From assembly GCF_003254275.1 (NCBI RefSeq), contig NZ_QKZK01000008.1:62001-126000 (forward strand): DNA of 64,000 bases. Reading direction: 5' to 3'. Position 1 is the stretch's first letter, and each line of letters opens with the position of its first letter. Position numbers and translations under genes: made by a program. The stretch is from Breznakibacter xylanolyticus. GTDB taxonomy: Bacteria; Bacteroidota; Bacteroidia; Bacteroidales; Marinilabiliaceae. This document shows positions 7,289 to 16,273 of this stretch, piece after piece. The notes beneath the pieces were generated by a model. That model saw only the letters and a program-made list of their open reading frames with translations, searched no databases and was not told the DNA's origin.

Positions 7289-8017
7289 ATGACACATACC
7301 GAAACCGTTATCACCGTTTCACATCTGTACAAAAAGTTTGGGAAGTTCACGGCCAACGACGACCTGAACTTTGAGGTGTACCGGGGTGAGATATTTGGTT
7401 TTTTGGGCGCCAATGGCGCCGGCAAAACCACTGCCATGCGCATTTTGTGCGGCCTATCGTCGCCCACCTCGGGCACGGCCATGGTGGCCGGTTACAATGT
7501 GGCCGAACAACCCGAGCTGGTGAAGCGCAACATCGGTTACATGAGCCAGAAGTTTTCGCTTTACGAGGATCTCACCATTTGGGAAAACATGCGCCTGTAT
7601 GCCGGCATTTACGGTGTTACGGGCAAGGCTTTTCGCGACAGGGCTGAAAATTTGCTGTCGGAGCTGCACTTCCTCAATCATCGGCACGAACTCATTGCCG
7701 GCTTGTCGTTGGGCTGGAAACAGAAACTGGCCTTCACGGTGGCGTTGATTCACCGTCCGGCCATTGTGTTTCTTGATGAACCCACCGGCGGTGTCGATCC
7801 GGTGACACGCCGTCAGTTTTGGGAGATGATATATGAGGCGGCGCATCAGGGCACCACCATCTTTGTCACCACTCACTACATGGACGAAGCCGAATATTGC
7901 GACCGCATCACCATCATGGCCGACGGTAAAATTAAAGCCCTCGACACCCCTGGCAATCTTAAAGCATCGATGGGGGTGGAGACCATGAATGAGGTGTTTG
8001 TGGGGCTGACGAGGTGA
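7289..8017 (+). CDS. ABC exporter ATP-binding protein 2 (degenerate signature)
   Basis: A 242-residue ATPase with Walker A GANGAGKTT, Walker B IVFLDEPTGGVD and an intact H-loop VTTHYMDEA. The signature reads LSLGWKQKLA in place of LSGGQ-type, a change known from the second half of fused YbhF/RbbA-like exporters. I chose ATG 7289 (MTHTETVITVSHL) because the upstream in-frame extension runs through the palindromic repeat. Followed by two ABC-2 permeases, it should pair with ATPase 1 to power export, with one consensus and one degenerate ATP site. Confidence 0.92.
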   Translation: MTHTETVITVSHLYKKFGKFTANDDLNFEVYRGEIFGFLGANGAGKTTAMRILCGLSSPTSGTAMVAGYNVAEQPELVKRNIGYMSQKFSLYEDLTIWENMRLYAGIYGVTGKAFRDRAENLLSELHFLNHRHELIAGLSLGWKQKLAFTVALIHRPAIVFLDEPTGGVDPVTRRQFWEMIYEAAHQGTTIFVTTHYMDEAEYCDRITIMADGKIKALDTPGNLKASMGVETMNEVFVGLTR

Positions 8018-8126
8018 GATGTGAGATATAAGTAGCAAGATATGAGACGTAAGTATCAAGACACAAGACCCAGTTTTAATGATGCTTTCATCTTGATACC
8101 TGATACTTTCTCTTGATACACTAAAT
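8018..8126. repeat. Intergenic repeat with TGATAC units
   Basis: The 118-base gap before the first permease contains AAGTATCAAGACACAAGAC and, inverted, TCTTGATACCTGATACTTTC with a further TCTTGATAC. The stretch 8091-8126 is nearly the same as 45109-45145 before rfbA. Function unknown; the TGATAC word recurs three times in each copy. Confidence 0.55.
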
Positions 8127-8135
8127 AAATAACCC

Positions 8136-9242
8136 ATGAAACAACTACAAGCCTTTATTCGAAAGGAGTTCAAACATATTTTTCGCGATGGCCTCACGGT
8201 GTTGATATTGTTTGTGATGCCCATTGCGCAACTGTTGATATTTGGTTACGTGGTGAGCACCGAAATGCGCGATGCTCACATCGGCATTCTCGACCATGCA
8301 CGCGACGAGGCCACGCGCGAAATCACCCGCAGGATGGCTGCATCGGGGTATTTTAAAATTGATGCCATGCTCTCGTCTGAGGCCCAAATTGAACCGGCCT
8401 TTCGGCAGGGACGCCTAAAAATGGTGGTGGTGTTTGAGCCCGGTTTTTCGCAGCGACTGCAAAAGGACGGCACGGCATCGGTGCAACTGTTGGCCGATGC
8501 CTCGGATGCCAACACGGCTCAACTGCTCACCGGTTATAGCAATGGCATCATCCAAAAATTTGCCATGGAGCAAAATGTTGCTTCGGGAGCGATGCCGTCT
8601 ATCCACACGCAGGTGCGCATGTTTTACAACGAAGCGCTAAAAGGGGTGTTCATGTCGGTGCCGGGCCTCATGGCCATGATTTTGATGATTGTGTCGGCCA
8701 TGATGACCTCCATTTCCATCACCCGCGAAAAGGAATTCGGATCGATGGAGGTGTTGCTCATTTCGCCCCTCAAACCCTGGCAAATCATTGTGGGGAAAGT
8801 GATTCCTTATTTGTTGCTGGCGTTTGTCAACATTCTTACCATATTGTCAATGAGTTATTGGGTGTTTCAGATGCCGGTGAACGGGAGTCTGGCTTTGCTG
8901 CTGGGGGTGAGCACCCTGTTTACTTTGGTGGCGTTGAGTTTGGGCATTTTTATCTCCACGGTAGCCTCTAACCAGATGGTGGCCATGTTTATCTCGATGT
9001 TTGCCCTCATGTTGCCCACCATCTTGCTGTCGGGCTTTATTTATCCCATCGAGAATATGCCATGGGCGTTGCAAGTGCTGAGCAACATCATGCCGCCCAA
9101 GTGGTTCATCATTGCCATCAAACGCATCATGTTGCAGGGCGGTGGCATGGAGTATATTTGGAAAGAGGTGCTCATTTTGAGCGGTTTTGTAGTGCTCTTC
9201 ATCACCCTGTCGGTGAAACGTTTCAATGTGCGAATCGGTTGA
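8136..9242 (+). CDS. ABC-2 type exporter permease 1
   Basis: A 368-residue inner membrane protein of the YbhS/YbhR (ABC2_membrane_3) type. One N-terminal membrane helix (about 22-42, LTVLILFVMPIAQLLIFGYV) is followed by a long extracytoplasmic domain (45-170). Five further helices lie in the C-terminal half, with the conserved cytoplasmic REKEFGSMEVLLISPLKPWQ between the first two of them. It would form the membrane channel with the next gene's product. Spacing to the next permease is 27 bases. Confidence 0.92.
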   Translation: MKQLQAFIRKEFKHIFRDGLTVLILFVMPIAQLLIFGYVVSTEMRDAHIGILDHARDEATREITRRMAASGYFKIDAMLSSEAQIEPAFRQGRLKMVVVFEPGFSQRLQKDGTASVQLLADASDANTAQLLTGYSNGIIQKFAMEQNVASGAMPSIHTQVRMFYNEALKGVFMSVPGLMAMILMIVSAMMTSISITREKEFGSMEVLLISPLKPWQIIVGKVIPYLLLAFVNILTILSMSYWVFQMPVNGSLALLLGVSTLFTLVALSLGIFISTVASNQMVAMFISMFALMLPTILLSGFIYPIENMPWALQVLSNIMPPKWFIIAIKRIMLQGGGMEYIWKEVLILSGFVVLFITLSVKRFNVRIG

Positions 9243-9269
9243 TGGTCATCATTCAAAAAAAACAGACAC

Positions 9270-10382
9270 ATGCGTACCCTGTTGTTTCTCATTCAAAAAG
9301 AGTTTTTGCAAATATTCCGTAATAAAGTGTTGTTGCGGTTGATGTTGGTGTTGCCCGTGGTTCAGTTGATTGTGTTGGTCAATGCGGCCACGCTCGATAT
9401 GAAGGACAACTGTGTGATCATTGTCGATCAGGACGGCACGTCGATGTCGCAGGGGCTGATTTCGAAGTTCAATGCGTCGCCGTTCTTTCGGGTGCTCGAC
9501 ATTACGCCCGAACTGGAACCGGCCATGAAACGCTTTCGAGGCGAACGCATCGATGCCATTTTGGTGATCCCCCATCGGATGGAGAAGGATTATCATCGCA
9601 GCGGCTCATCGTCGGTGCAGTTGCTGACCAATGCCATCAACAGCACACGGGCGCAGCTCACTTACAGTTACACACAAGCACTGGTGAACGATTACAACGG
9701 GCAGATTGGCATTGCACAGTCGTCGGTAACCGGCTCGCCGGTGCGGGTGAACGCATCGTGGCGCTATTGGTTCAATCCCGAACTCAATTATAAGTATTAC
9801 ATGTTGCCAGGCATCCTGGTGATTTTGGTGACCATCATCGGCATGTTCATGGCAGCCATCAATCTGGTGAGGGAAAAGGAGATGGGCACCCTCGAGCAAA
9901 TCAACGTCACGCCCGTGCGCCGTTCTCAGTTTATCACGGCCAAACTGGTGCCTTTTTGGATGATCGGGATGTTTGAATTGGCTTTGGGGCTCATTATTGG
10001 CAAGTTGCTTTATCACATTCCCTTCGAAGGCAGTCTGGTGGTTCTTTTCTTATTTGCGGGGGTGTATCTGGTGGCCATGCTGGCGCTGGGGTTGCTTATT
10101 TCCACTTCGGTTCAGACACAGCAGCAGGTTCTGTTTATGAGCTACTTCTTTTTGCTCATTTTTATCATGATGAGCGGCTTGTTTACCCCTGTTGAAAACA
10201 TGCCCGACTGGGGGCAGGCGTTCAATCGCATCAACCCGCTTTATTATTTTATCGAGACCATGCGACGGGTGTTGCTCAAAGGCAGTGGTTTTGCTGATAT
10301 TTTGCCGTTGCTGGCAGGGGTGGGGGCTATCGCGTTGGTGGCTTTGCCGTTGGCCATATATTCTTACAAAAAAACCAATTGA
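9270..10382 (+). CDS. ABC-2 type exporter permease 2
   Basis: A 370-residue paralogue of the preceding permease with the same layout: N-terminal helix (LRLMLVLPVVQLIVLVNAA), large periplasmic domain, then five C-terminal helices with REKEMGTLEQINVTPVRRSQ. The pair of non-identical permeases matches the pair of non-identical ATPases, suggesting a heteromeric transporter working with HlyD and TolC. It is the last gene of the exporter operon; 776 bases without a recognised gene follow. Substrate cannot be told from sequence. Confidence 0.92.
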   Translation: MRTLLFLIQKEFLQIFRNKVLLRLMLVLPVVQLIVLVNAATLDMKDNCVIIVDQDGTSMSQGLISKFNASPFFRVLDITPELEPAMKRFRGERIDAILVIPHRMEKDYHRSGSSSVQLLTNAINSTRAQLTYSYTQALVNDYNGQIGIAQSSVTGSPVRVNASWRYWFNPELNYKYYMLPGILVILVTIIGMFMAAINLVREKEMGTLEQINVTPVRRSQFITAKLVPFWMIGMFELALGLIIGKLLYHIPFEGSLVVLFLFAGVYLVAMLALGLLISTSVQTQQQVLFMSYFFLLIFIMMSGLFTPVENMPDWGQAFNRINPLYYFIETMRRVLLKGSGFADILPLLAGVGAIALVALPLAIYSYKKTN

Positions 10383-11128
10383 ATGATGCGTTTTGCCGAT
10401 CATACTCGGTCTCAATAAAATCATGCAATGACTATACGGAGGGACATATTTCAAACAACTCCGGCGGGAAATTGGGATGTTACCTTTAAGGATTCATTAA
10501 GATATGAAGACGTCAGACGATGAGACAGATGATGAGAGATTTTTAGATCTTTTTTAGTCCCTTCAGTCTTATCTATCTGTCTTTAGTCTAATAATCTTCA
10601 TGTCTTTTATTCGAATCGCACTCACTCAACGACATTGATTAAGGATTGGTAATCAGTCAAACGTCTGGTTCAAAAAATAATTGAGGTGTTTTGGGGAATA
10701 ATGTTGGATTGCATTGGGGGCTGCATGAACGTGATATTTCATTTTTGTGTTAAGAATTTTACGAAGCTCTTGGTGTTGGTTAGAATTTTATTTGAGCGTT
10801 TTTTGTGTGATTGCGGTGAAATGTTAAAAGATGAAACCTATTTTGCGCATTTTATAATGAATTGAAAGATTGGGTTTTCGGAAAGTGTTATTTTGACATC
10901 TTAAATGTGGAATAATTCTAAATTGCAAATGTGCTTCGATGTGTTGGATTTAACAGACAGATAGCGATTTACAGGTAAATTTCACAAACGTACCCGCCTA
11001 TTAGATATGCTAAAAGCAATATATGTGAAAAACAGGCTACTTATTAATATATAGATGTTTAGATATTAAGGAAAAATGTCTCTAATGACATGATGTGAAT
11101 GCCTTTGATAACGAGCGGCTTAAAGGCG
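10383..11128. other. Intergenic region without a recognised gene
   Basis: This stretch separates the exporter operon from nuoA. It begins with a dispersed repeat copy (10501-10620) and becomes AT-rich. A 54-codon open frame (10701-10865, plus) starts at an ATG but has no recognisable similarity and unusual Phe/Cys content, so I do not call it a gene. No tRNA, structured RNA or strong terminator was recognised. The end of the region contains the nuoA promoter. Confidence 0.6.
10501..10620. repeat. Dispersed repeat copy (CAGTCT..ATCTATCTGTCTT family)
   Basis: The right half, 10564-10616, aligns base for base with 15118-15170 at roughly 85 percent by eye; shared words are ATCTATCTGTCTT, AATCTTC and TGTCTTTTAT. 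The left half, AGACGATGAGACAGATGATGAG, is an imperfect inverse of the right half. A shorter relative lies at 1591-1658. Confidence 0.65.
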
Positions 11129-11136
11129 TAAATTTG
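11104..11136 (+). promoter_or_regulatory. Promoter of the nuo operon
   Basis: TTTG (11104-11107) and TAAATTTG (11129-11136) match the Bacteroides -33 and -7 consensus with a 21-base spacer. Transcription would begin near 11143, about 15 bases before the nuoA ATG. No second promoter of similar quality was seen within the operon. Confidence 0.75.
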
Positions 11137-11158
11137 CCCCGTTTTAAAATTCTAACGC

Positions 11159-11509
11159 ATGGGAATTGAAGCCGTGGTTTTGTTATTTGTCGTGGGACTG
11201 TTTCTGGTGGGCAGTGCCGTGATTTTTGCGCATTTTTTTGCACCAAAATCGGAAAACCATTCCAAATTCGAGGCTTACGAGTGTGGCATCCCTGTCAGGG
11301 ACGGAGCCTGGATGCAATTTAATGTGGGGTATTATATGTATGCCCTCATTTATTTGGTGTTTGATGTTGAAATAGTGTTCCTCTTTCCATGGGCCGAGGT
11401 GATGCACGACATGGGCACATCGGCCTTTGTGGAGGTGGTCATCTTTTTTGCGGTGTTAGGATTGGGATTGGCCTATGCCTGGAAGAAAAACGCATTGAAA
11501 TGGCAATAA
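11159..11509 (+). CDS. nuoA: NADH-quinone oxidoreductase subunit A
   Basis: A 116-residue inner membrane subunit of complex I with three membrane helices (about 2-24, 58-80, 87-108). The conserved loop containing EAYECGIP (Cys42 region) that lies near the quinone channel is present, as is [19 protein letters not shown], a family hallmark. First gene of the 11-gene nuo operon and preceded by a good Bacteroides-type promoter. Its last codons overlap the likely nuoB start. Confidence 0.97.
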   Translation: MGIEAVVLLFVVGLFLVGSAVIFAHFFAPKSENHSKFEAYECGIPVRDGAWMQFNVGYYMYALIYLVFDVEIVFLFPWAEVMHDMGTSAFVEVVIFFAVLGLGLAYAWKKNALKWQ

Positions 11510-12060
11510 AAATTAAATCGATGAAGGAAGAGGACTTCAACGACAACGATACGTTGGAGCTCTTCAAACAAACCGGGGGGAGCGTGTTGCTCACCACCAT
11601 CGACGACGTCATCAACTGGGGACGGAGCAATTCGATATGGCCGCTCACTTTTGCCACCAGTTGTTGCGGCATTGAAATGATGGCGACCGGGGCAGCCCGT
11701 TATGACATGGCGCGCTTTGGTATTGAGGTGTACCGCCCTTCGCCGCGTCAGGCCGACGTGATAGTGGTGGCCGGCACCATCGTGCACAAAATGGCGCCTG
11801 TGCTCAAGCGTCTTTATGACCAAATGGCCGACCCCAAATACGTCATTGCCATGGGCTCGTGTGCCATCTCGGGCGGGCCGTTTTATTGCAACAGTTACTC
11901 GGTGGTGCGTGGAGTGGATCATGTGATTCCCGTGGATGTGTATGTGCCCGGTTGTCCGCCTCGGCCCGAAGCCCTGTTGTATGGGGTAATGCAACTGCAA
12001 CGCAAAATTAAAGCCGAGGGACGTGATAATCGCACGGCTAACCGACGGGATTTTGTGTGA
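11500..12060 (+). CDS. nuoB: NADH-quinone oxidoreductase subunit B
   Basis: A 186-residue peripheral-arm subunit that binds the terminal Fe-S cluster N2. The four ligand cysteines are visible in [20 protein letters not shown] and [11 protein letters not shown] start at ATG 11500, overlapping nuoA by ten bases; the ATG at 11521 (MKEEDFND) is an alternative. The longer open frame from 11389 is only read-through inside nuoA. The gap to nuoC contains an inverted-repeat element, yet the gene order shows a single operon. Confidence 0.96.
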   Translation: MAIKIKSMKEEDFNDNDTLELFKQTGGSVLLTTIDDVINWGRSNSIWPLTFATSCCGIEMMATGAARYDMARFGIEVYRPSPRQADVIVVAGTIVHKMAPVLKRLYDQMADPKYVIAMGSCAISGGPFYCNSYSVVRGVDHVIPVDVYVPGCPPRPEALLYGVMQLQRKIKAEGRDNRTANRRDFV

Positions 12061-12078
12061 GGGGGGAGTGAGCGAAGA

Positions 12079-12102
12079 GACAAAGTAACTAAGTGGCAAA
12101 GT
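12079..12102. repeat. 24-base inverted repeat, left copy (nuoB-nuoC gap)
   Basis: GACAAAGTAACTAAGTGGCA plus the next four bases (AAGT) recurs exactly, in inverse orientation, at 13894-13917 in the nuoD-nuoH gap. The two copies thus flank nuoC and nuoD, 1.8 kb apart. Adjacent bases (CCTAAGTACC, GTGTAAGAGG) are degenerate versions of the same words. Confidence 0.75.
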
Positions 12103-12202
12103 GCCTAAGTACCTAATTGGGAATGCAGGAGAGTGTAAGAGGATGAAGAGGGAGATAATTATAATCATATAATCACAGAAACTCGATGTCAGAAACAATC
12201 AT

Positions 12203-12661
12203 ATGAACCATAACGAATTACATCAATTGCTGTTGTCGCACTTTTCGGAGGTGGAAGTGGCCGTGGGCAGTCAGTTTATTGAGATGACGGTGGCTCCGGA
12301 AGGGCTGCATGAGGTGGCCAAGCGGCTTTGTGAGCATCATGCGTGCCGCATGGATTTTCTTTTTTGCCAGTCGGGTGTGGATGTCAATGGCCGGTTGGGC
12401 GTGGTGTATCATGTGCGTTCCACGACGTTGAAGCACGCTTGCGTGCTGAAGTGTTTTGCTGAACAGCGCGAAGGAGCAGTGCTCGACAGCGTGTATGACA
12501 TATGGCCGGCGGCGTATGCTTTTGAACGTGAGATATACGATTTGCTGGGGATTACTTTTCATCATCATCCCGACCTTCGACGCATCTTTTTGGAGGACGA
12601 CTATCGGGGCTTTCCGCTTCGCAAGGATTTTATTGATGAGATAAACATCATTCATAATTAA
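12203..12661 (+). CDS. nuoC: NADH-quinone oxidoreductase subunit C
   Basis: A 152-residue 30-kDa-type subunit of the hydrophilic arm. The family signature is clear: ERE(I)YDLLGITFHHHPDLRR followed by FLEDDYRGFPLRKDF. In many enterobacteria and some Bacteroidota nuoC is fused to nuoD; here the two are separate, with seven bases between stop and the next ATG. No Fe-S ligands are expected. Translation probably starts at ATG 12203, since the family begins shortly before a beta-rich region like this. Confidence 0.95.
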   Translation: MNHNELHQLLLSHFSEVEVAVGSQFIEMTVAPEGLHEVAKRLCEHHACRMDFLFCQSGVDVNGRLGVVYHVRSTTLKHACVLKCFAEQREGAVLDSVYDIWPAAYAFEREIYDLLGITFHHHPDLRRIFLEDDYRGFPLRKDFIDEINIIHN

Positions 12662-12668
12662 ACCGATC

Positions 12669-13802
12669 ATGGCTCAAACATCTGACTCCCATCAGGTCAT
12701 CATAGGGGAGCACGAACAATATACCATCAACATGGGGCCACAGCACCCCAGTACGCACGGGGTGTTGCGCTTTGAATTGTCGCTCGAGGGCGAGACGGTG
12801 GTGGGGGTGCGCTCGCATTGCGGCTACATTCACCGCGGCATCGAAAAGATGTGCGAGGTGAGCACTTATCAGCAAATCATTCACCTGACCGACCGCATGG
12901 ATTACCTGTCGGCGCACATCAACAACGAGGCTGTGAGCCTGTGTGTTGAAAAGGCTTTGGGCATTGAGGTGCCCGAGCGGGTGAAGGTGATTCGCACCAT
13001 CCTTTCGGAACTCACCCGGGTGGGGTCGCACCTGTTGTGGTGGTCGGCTTTTGGCATGGACATGGGCGCTCTTACCACCTTTTTTTACGGCATGCGCGAC
13101 CGCGAAAAGATTCTCGACATCTTTGAGGAGAGTTGCGGCGGGCGTTTGTTGCAAAGTTTCATTTGTCCGGGCGGGTTGATGCACGATGTGCACCCCAATT
13201 TTGTGGCGCGCATCAGGGAGTTGATCCCTTACCTGCGCAAGAAACTGCCCGAATATGATCGTCTTCTCACCGGCAACATCATTTTACAGGAGCGAACCCG
13301 TAATATTGGCGTGCTGAGCCGGCAACAGGCCATTGCCTGGGGCGTCACCGGTCCTTCGGGACGGGGCTCGGCCTTCAGCTGCGACGTGCGTGTGCATGAG
13401 CCTTACAGTGCCTACGACCGGGTGAAGGTCAATGAAGTGCTGTATCATCAGGGCGATACATTTGCGCGGTATCGGGTGCGTTTGGATGAGATTCACGAGT
13501 CGCTGAGCATCCTCGAGCAGCTCATTGATCAGATACCCGAGGGCAACGATTATGCCGTGAAGATGAAACCCATTATCAAACTGCCGGCAGGCGACTACTA
13601 CCAACGGGTGGAGACCGCGCGTGGCGAGTTGGGGGTTTACATGGTGAGCGATGGCGAGAAATACCCTGTGCGGGTGAAGTTTCGCAGCCCCAACTTCAGC
13701 AACCTCTTTGTGATTGAACAGCTGGCCGTGGGGCACAAAATTGCCGACCTGGTGGCCATCAGTGGATCCCTCGATTTGGTGATTCCTGACATTGACCGAT
13801 GA
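12669..13802 (+). CDS. nuoD: NADH-quinone oxidoreductase subunit D
   Basis: A 377-residue 49-kDa-type subunit that shapes the quinone site next to NuoB. The N-terminal NMGPQHPSTHGVLRF loop with the quinone-facing His, the middle ERVKVIRTILSELTRVGSHL and the C-terminal GSLDLVIPDIDR ending are family hallmarks. It ends normally in DR. The gap to nuoH (110 bases) carries tandem and inverted repeats. Confidence 0.96.
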   Translation: MAQTSDSHQVIIGEHEQYTINMGPQHPSTHGVLRFELSLEGETVVGVRSHCGYIHRGIEKMCEVSTYQQIIHLTDRMDYLSAHINNEAVSLCVEKALGIEVPERVKVIRTILSELTRVGSHLLWWSAFGMDMGALTTFFYGMRDREKILDIFEESCGGRLLQSFICPGGLMHDVHPNFVARIRELIPYLRKKLPEYDRLLTGNIILQERTRNIGVLSRQQAIAWGVTGPSGRGSAFSCDVRVHEPYSAYDRVKVNEVLYHQGDTFARYRVRLDEIHESLSILEQLIDQIPEGNDYAVKMKPIIKLPAGDYYQRVETARGELGVYMVSDGEKYPVRVKFRSPNFSNLFVIEQLAVGHKIADLVAISGSLDLVIPDIDR

Positions 13803-13920
13803 GGGGGGGAATTCCCACCCTTCATTAGCCCTTTCGCTCTGTCACTCTTTTGCACTCTTGCACTCTTGCACTTTTTTACTTTGCCGCTTAGTTACTTTGC
13901 CACTTAGTTACTTTGTCACT
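13803..13920. repeat. Low-complexity tandem repeats and 24-base inverted repeat, right copy (nuoD-nuoH gap)
   Basis: The gap is made of CACTCTTGCACTCTTGCACT-like tandem words (13848-13872), then ACTTTGCCGCTTAGTT and ACTTTGCCACTTAGTT units. Positions 13894-13917 are the exact inverse of 12079-12102. The CACTCTTGCA words are the inverse of the GAGTGCAAGAGTG tandem array between nuoL and nuoM. Confidence 0.75.
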
Positions 13921-13927
13921 TTCACAT

Positions 13928-15010
13928 ATGAACTTATACGATTTTAGTTCACTTACCCAATCTATCCACCAGGGGCTGTCGGCCATGATGGCGCCGGCGT
14001 GGGTCACCGTTACCGAGATGGTGCTGGTGGGGGTGGTGTTTTTACTCTTTTATGCGCTGGTGGGGCTGGCGTTGGTGTACATTGAGCGTAAGGTGTGCGC
14101 CTTTATTCAAAACCGACTGGGGCCCAACCGTGTGGGACCTTATGGATTGGTGCAAACGGTGGCCGACCTCATTAAGCTTCTTTTTAAGGAATTGTTGATG
14201 GTACACAAGGCCGACAAGTTTTTGTTTAATCTGGCACCTTTCATCGTGATTATTGCCTCATTTCTGGCCATTGGGGCGCTGCCCTTTGCCAAAGGGTTGC
14301 AGGCACTCGATTTGAACGTGGGGCTTTTTTACATCATTTCGGTGACGTCGCTCACGGTGTTGGGCATTTTGCTGGCCGGGTGGTCGAGCAATAGCAAATA
14401 CTCGCTGTTGGGAGCCATGCGCAGCGGCGCACAGGTCATTAGCTATGAGCTGTCGGTGGGCATGTCACTGCTCACCATCATCATCTTTTCGGGCAGCATG
14501 CAATTGTCGGTCATTGTTGACAGTCAGGCCGATGGCTGGTGGTTGTTTAAGGGGCATGTGCCGGCGTTCATCGCGTTCGTGATATTTTTGGTAGCATCGA
14601 CGGCCGAGACCAACCGTGGCCCTTTTGATATGGCCGAGGCCGAGTCGGAGCTGACGGCCGGTTTTCATACTGAATATTCGGGCATCAAGTTTGCCTTTTT
14701 CTTTCTGGCCGAATACATGAACATGTTTTTGGCCGCCGCGCTGGCTGCCACCGTGTTTCTGGGTGGCTGGCAACCGCTGCACTTTGGCGGACTGGAGGCC
14801 TTTAACCGGGTGATGGATTTTATTCCGCCGCTGGTGTGGTTTTTTGGCAAGACCTTCGCGCTCATCTATATCATCATGTTGTTTAAATGGACTTTCCCCC
14901 GGCTGCGCATCGATCAGTTGCTGACGTTGGAGTGGAAGTATTTGTTGCCCATCAACCTGGTGAATATCCTGGTGGTGTCGTGGGTGGTGCTCAAGGGGTG
15001 GCATTTTTAA
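13928..15010 (+). CDS. nuoH: NADH-quinone oxidoreductase subunit H
   Basis: A 360-residue membrane subunit with about eight helices, linking the hydrophilic arm to the pump modules. Hallmarks are YIERKVCAFIQNRLGPNRVG and the loop ADLIKLLFKE, plus the charged loop PFDMAEAESELTAGFHTEYS that lines the quinone channel. I use ATG 13928; a TTG five codons upstream would extend into repeat sequence. Followed by nuoI after a repeat-filled gap. Confidence 0.96.
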   Translation: MNLYDFSSLTQSIHQGLSAMMAPAWVTVTEMVLVGVVFLLFYALVGLALVYIERKVCAFIQNRLGPNRVGPYGLVQTVADLIKLLFKELLMVHKADKFLFNLAPFIVIIASFLAIGALPFAKGLQALDLNVGLFYIISVTSLTVLGILLAGWSSNSKYSLLGAMRSGAQVISYELSVGMSLLTIIIFSGSMQLSVIVDSQADGWWLFKGHVPAFIAFVIFLVASTAETNRGPFDMAEAESELTAGFHTEYSGIKFAFFFLAEYMNMFLAAALAATVFLGGWQPLHFGGLEAFNRVMDFIPPLVWFFGKTFALIYIIMLFKWTFPRLRIDQLLTLEWKYLLPINLVNILVVSWVVLKGWHF

Positions 15011-15039
15011 GATGGTGAGAGTCGATATCGTTATACTGA

Positions 15040-15175
15040 AAAAGATAGGAAGATGATTAGACTTTAGAAAGATGATGAGATGAAGAAAGATGTTTAGATC
15101 CGTTCTCTTTGTCTCCTCAGTCTAATCTATCTGTCTTCAGTCTGTGAATCTTCTTGTCTTTTATATGAATAGCAG
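15040..15175. repeat. Dispersed repeat copy in nuoH-nuoI gap
   Basis: 15118-15170 aligns with 10564-10616 (shared ATCTATCTGTCTT, CAGTCT, AATCTTCTTGTCTTTTAT-like words). The left half (GATGATTAGACTTTAGAAAGATGATGAGATG) is an imperfect inverse of the right, so the element can fold as a long hairpin within the operon transcript. Confidence 0.65.
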
Positions 15176-15221
15176 AAATTAAATGACATTGAATTATTAT
15201 TGATAAAAATGGTTGACGTTT

Positions 15222-15740
15222 ATGATAAATCATCCAAATAAAGAATTGGGAGGCTGGCAGTTGTTTCGGAAATATTTTTCGGAGCTGTGGTTTGGCATTC
15301 GAACGCTTTTAAAAGGGTTGCGCATCACTTCGGGCTATTTTTTCAGCCCCAAGGAGATCATTACCGAGCAATATCCCGAGAATCGGGCCACGCTCAAGAT
15401 GTTCGACCGTTTTAAGGGCGAGGTTATCATGTCACATACTGCCGAAAATCGTCATCGCTGCACCGGATGTGGCATTTGTGAGATGAATTGCCCCAATGGC
15501 TCCATTCAGGTCATCACCCGCAAGGAGACCACGCCCGAGGGAAAATCGGTGCGGGGGCTGGATAAACATATCTATCACCTGGGCATGTGTACTTTTTGCG
15601 GGTTGTGCGTGAAGAGTTGCCCGTCGGATGCGCTGGCCTTCGGGCAGAAGTTTGAGCATGCTGTGTTTAATCGCCATCATTTGACCAAGGTGCTCAATCA
15701 ACCCGGGTCATTACTCCAAAAAGAAATAAAAGCATCATGA
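15222..15740 (+). CDS. nuoI: NADH-quinone oxidoreductase subunit I
   Basis: A 172-residue ferredoxin-like subunit carrying clusters N6a and N6b. Two 4Fe-4S motifs are visible, CTGCGICEMNCP and CTFCGLCVKSCP. ATG 15222 (MINHPNKELGG) is preferred over the TTG three codons upstream. The stop overlaps the nuoJ start in ATGA, so the two are translationally coupled. It passes electrons from whatever input module is used on to NuoB. Confidence 0.96.
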   Translation: MINHPNKELGGWQLFRKYFSELWFGIRTLLKGLRITSGYFFSPKEIITEQYPENRATLKMFDRFKGEVIMSHTAENRHRCTGCGICEMNCPNGSIQVITRKETTPEGKSVRGLDKHIYHLGMCTFCGLCVKSCPSDALAFGQKFEHAVFNRHHLTKVLNQPGSLLQKEIKAS

Positions 15741-16270
15741 GTTTACACGAAATTCTGTTTATCGTCTTCTCAACGGTTGTGCTGCTGTTTTCGCTCATGA
15801 CTGTGCTGAGCCGTCGGATTTTACGGTCGGCCACTTATTTGTTGCTGGTGTTGGTGGCCACGGCGGGCATTTATTTATGGCTTCAATATGAATTTATGGC
15901 GGCGGTGCAGGTGGCGCTTTATGCCGGGGGTATTGTGGTGATTATCGTGTTCTCCATTTTGCTCACGCACCATATTCATCACCGTTCCAAGCCGTTTCCG
16001 CCCGTGCGGGTGATTACCGGGCTGGGGGTAGCCGGACTGGGAGCTGCCCTGACCATCTGGGCCATTTTACAGCACGATTTTCACTATCATGAGGCCGAAC
16101 CGCTGGAGGTGAATGCCAAAGTGATTGGCCAGCATTTGGTGAATACCGGTGATGGGGGGTACGCCCTGCCGTTTGAGGTCATCAGCGTGCTGTTGCTGGC
16201 GGTGCTGGTGGGCGCCATTGTGGTGGCCAAAAAGGATAAGGCAAATGAACAAACATCCGAAAATAAGTAA
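15737..16270 (+). CDS. nuoJ: NADH-quinone oxidoreductase subunit J
   Basis: A 177-residue subunit with five predicted membrane helices. The third helix region AAVQVALYAGGIVVIIVFSIL has the conserved YAGGIVV that forms the pi-bulge in NuoJ. Start overlaps nuoI by four bases; nuoK follows after three bases. The C-terminus is a short charged tail (KKDKANEQTSENK). Confidence 0.95.
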   Translation: MSLHEILFIVFSTVVLLFSLMTVLSRRILRSATYLLLVLVATAGIYLWLQYEFMAAVQVALYAGGIVVIIVFSILLTHHIHHRSKPFPPVRVITGLGVAGLGAALTIWAILQHDFHYHEAEPLEVNAKVIGQHLVNTGDGGYALPFEVISVLLLAVLVGAIVVAKKDKANEQTSENK

Positions 16271-16273
16271 GTT

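Noticed and set aside
10701-10865. 54-codon open frame in the exporter-nuo gap
   Set aside because: Composition matches AT-rich non-coding DNA and no domain or conserved neighbour supports it.
12079-13917. 24-base inverted repeats as ends of a transposon carrying nuoCD
   Set aside because: nuoC and nuoD are core complex I genes in their normal place and no transposase is present; the repeats are part of low-complexity spacer families.
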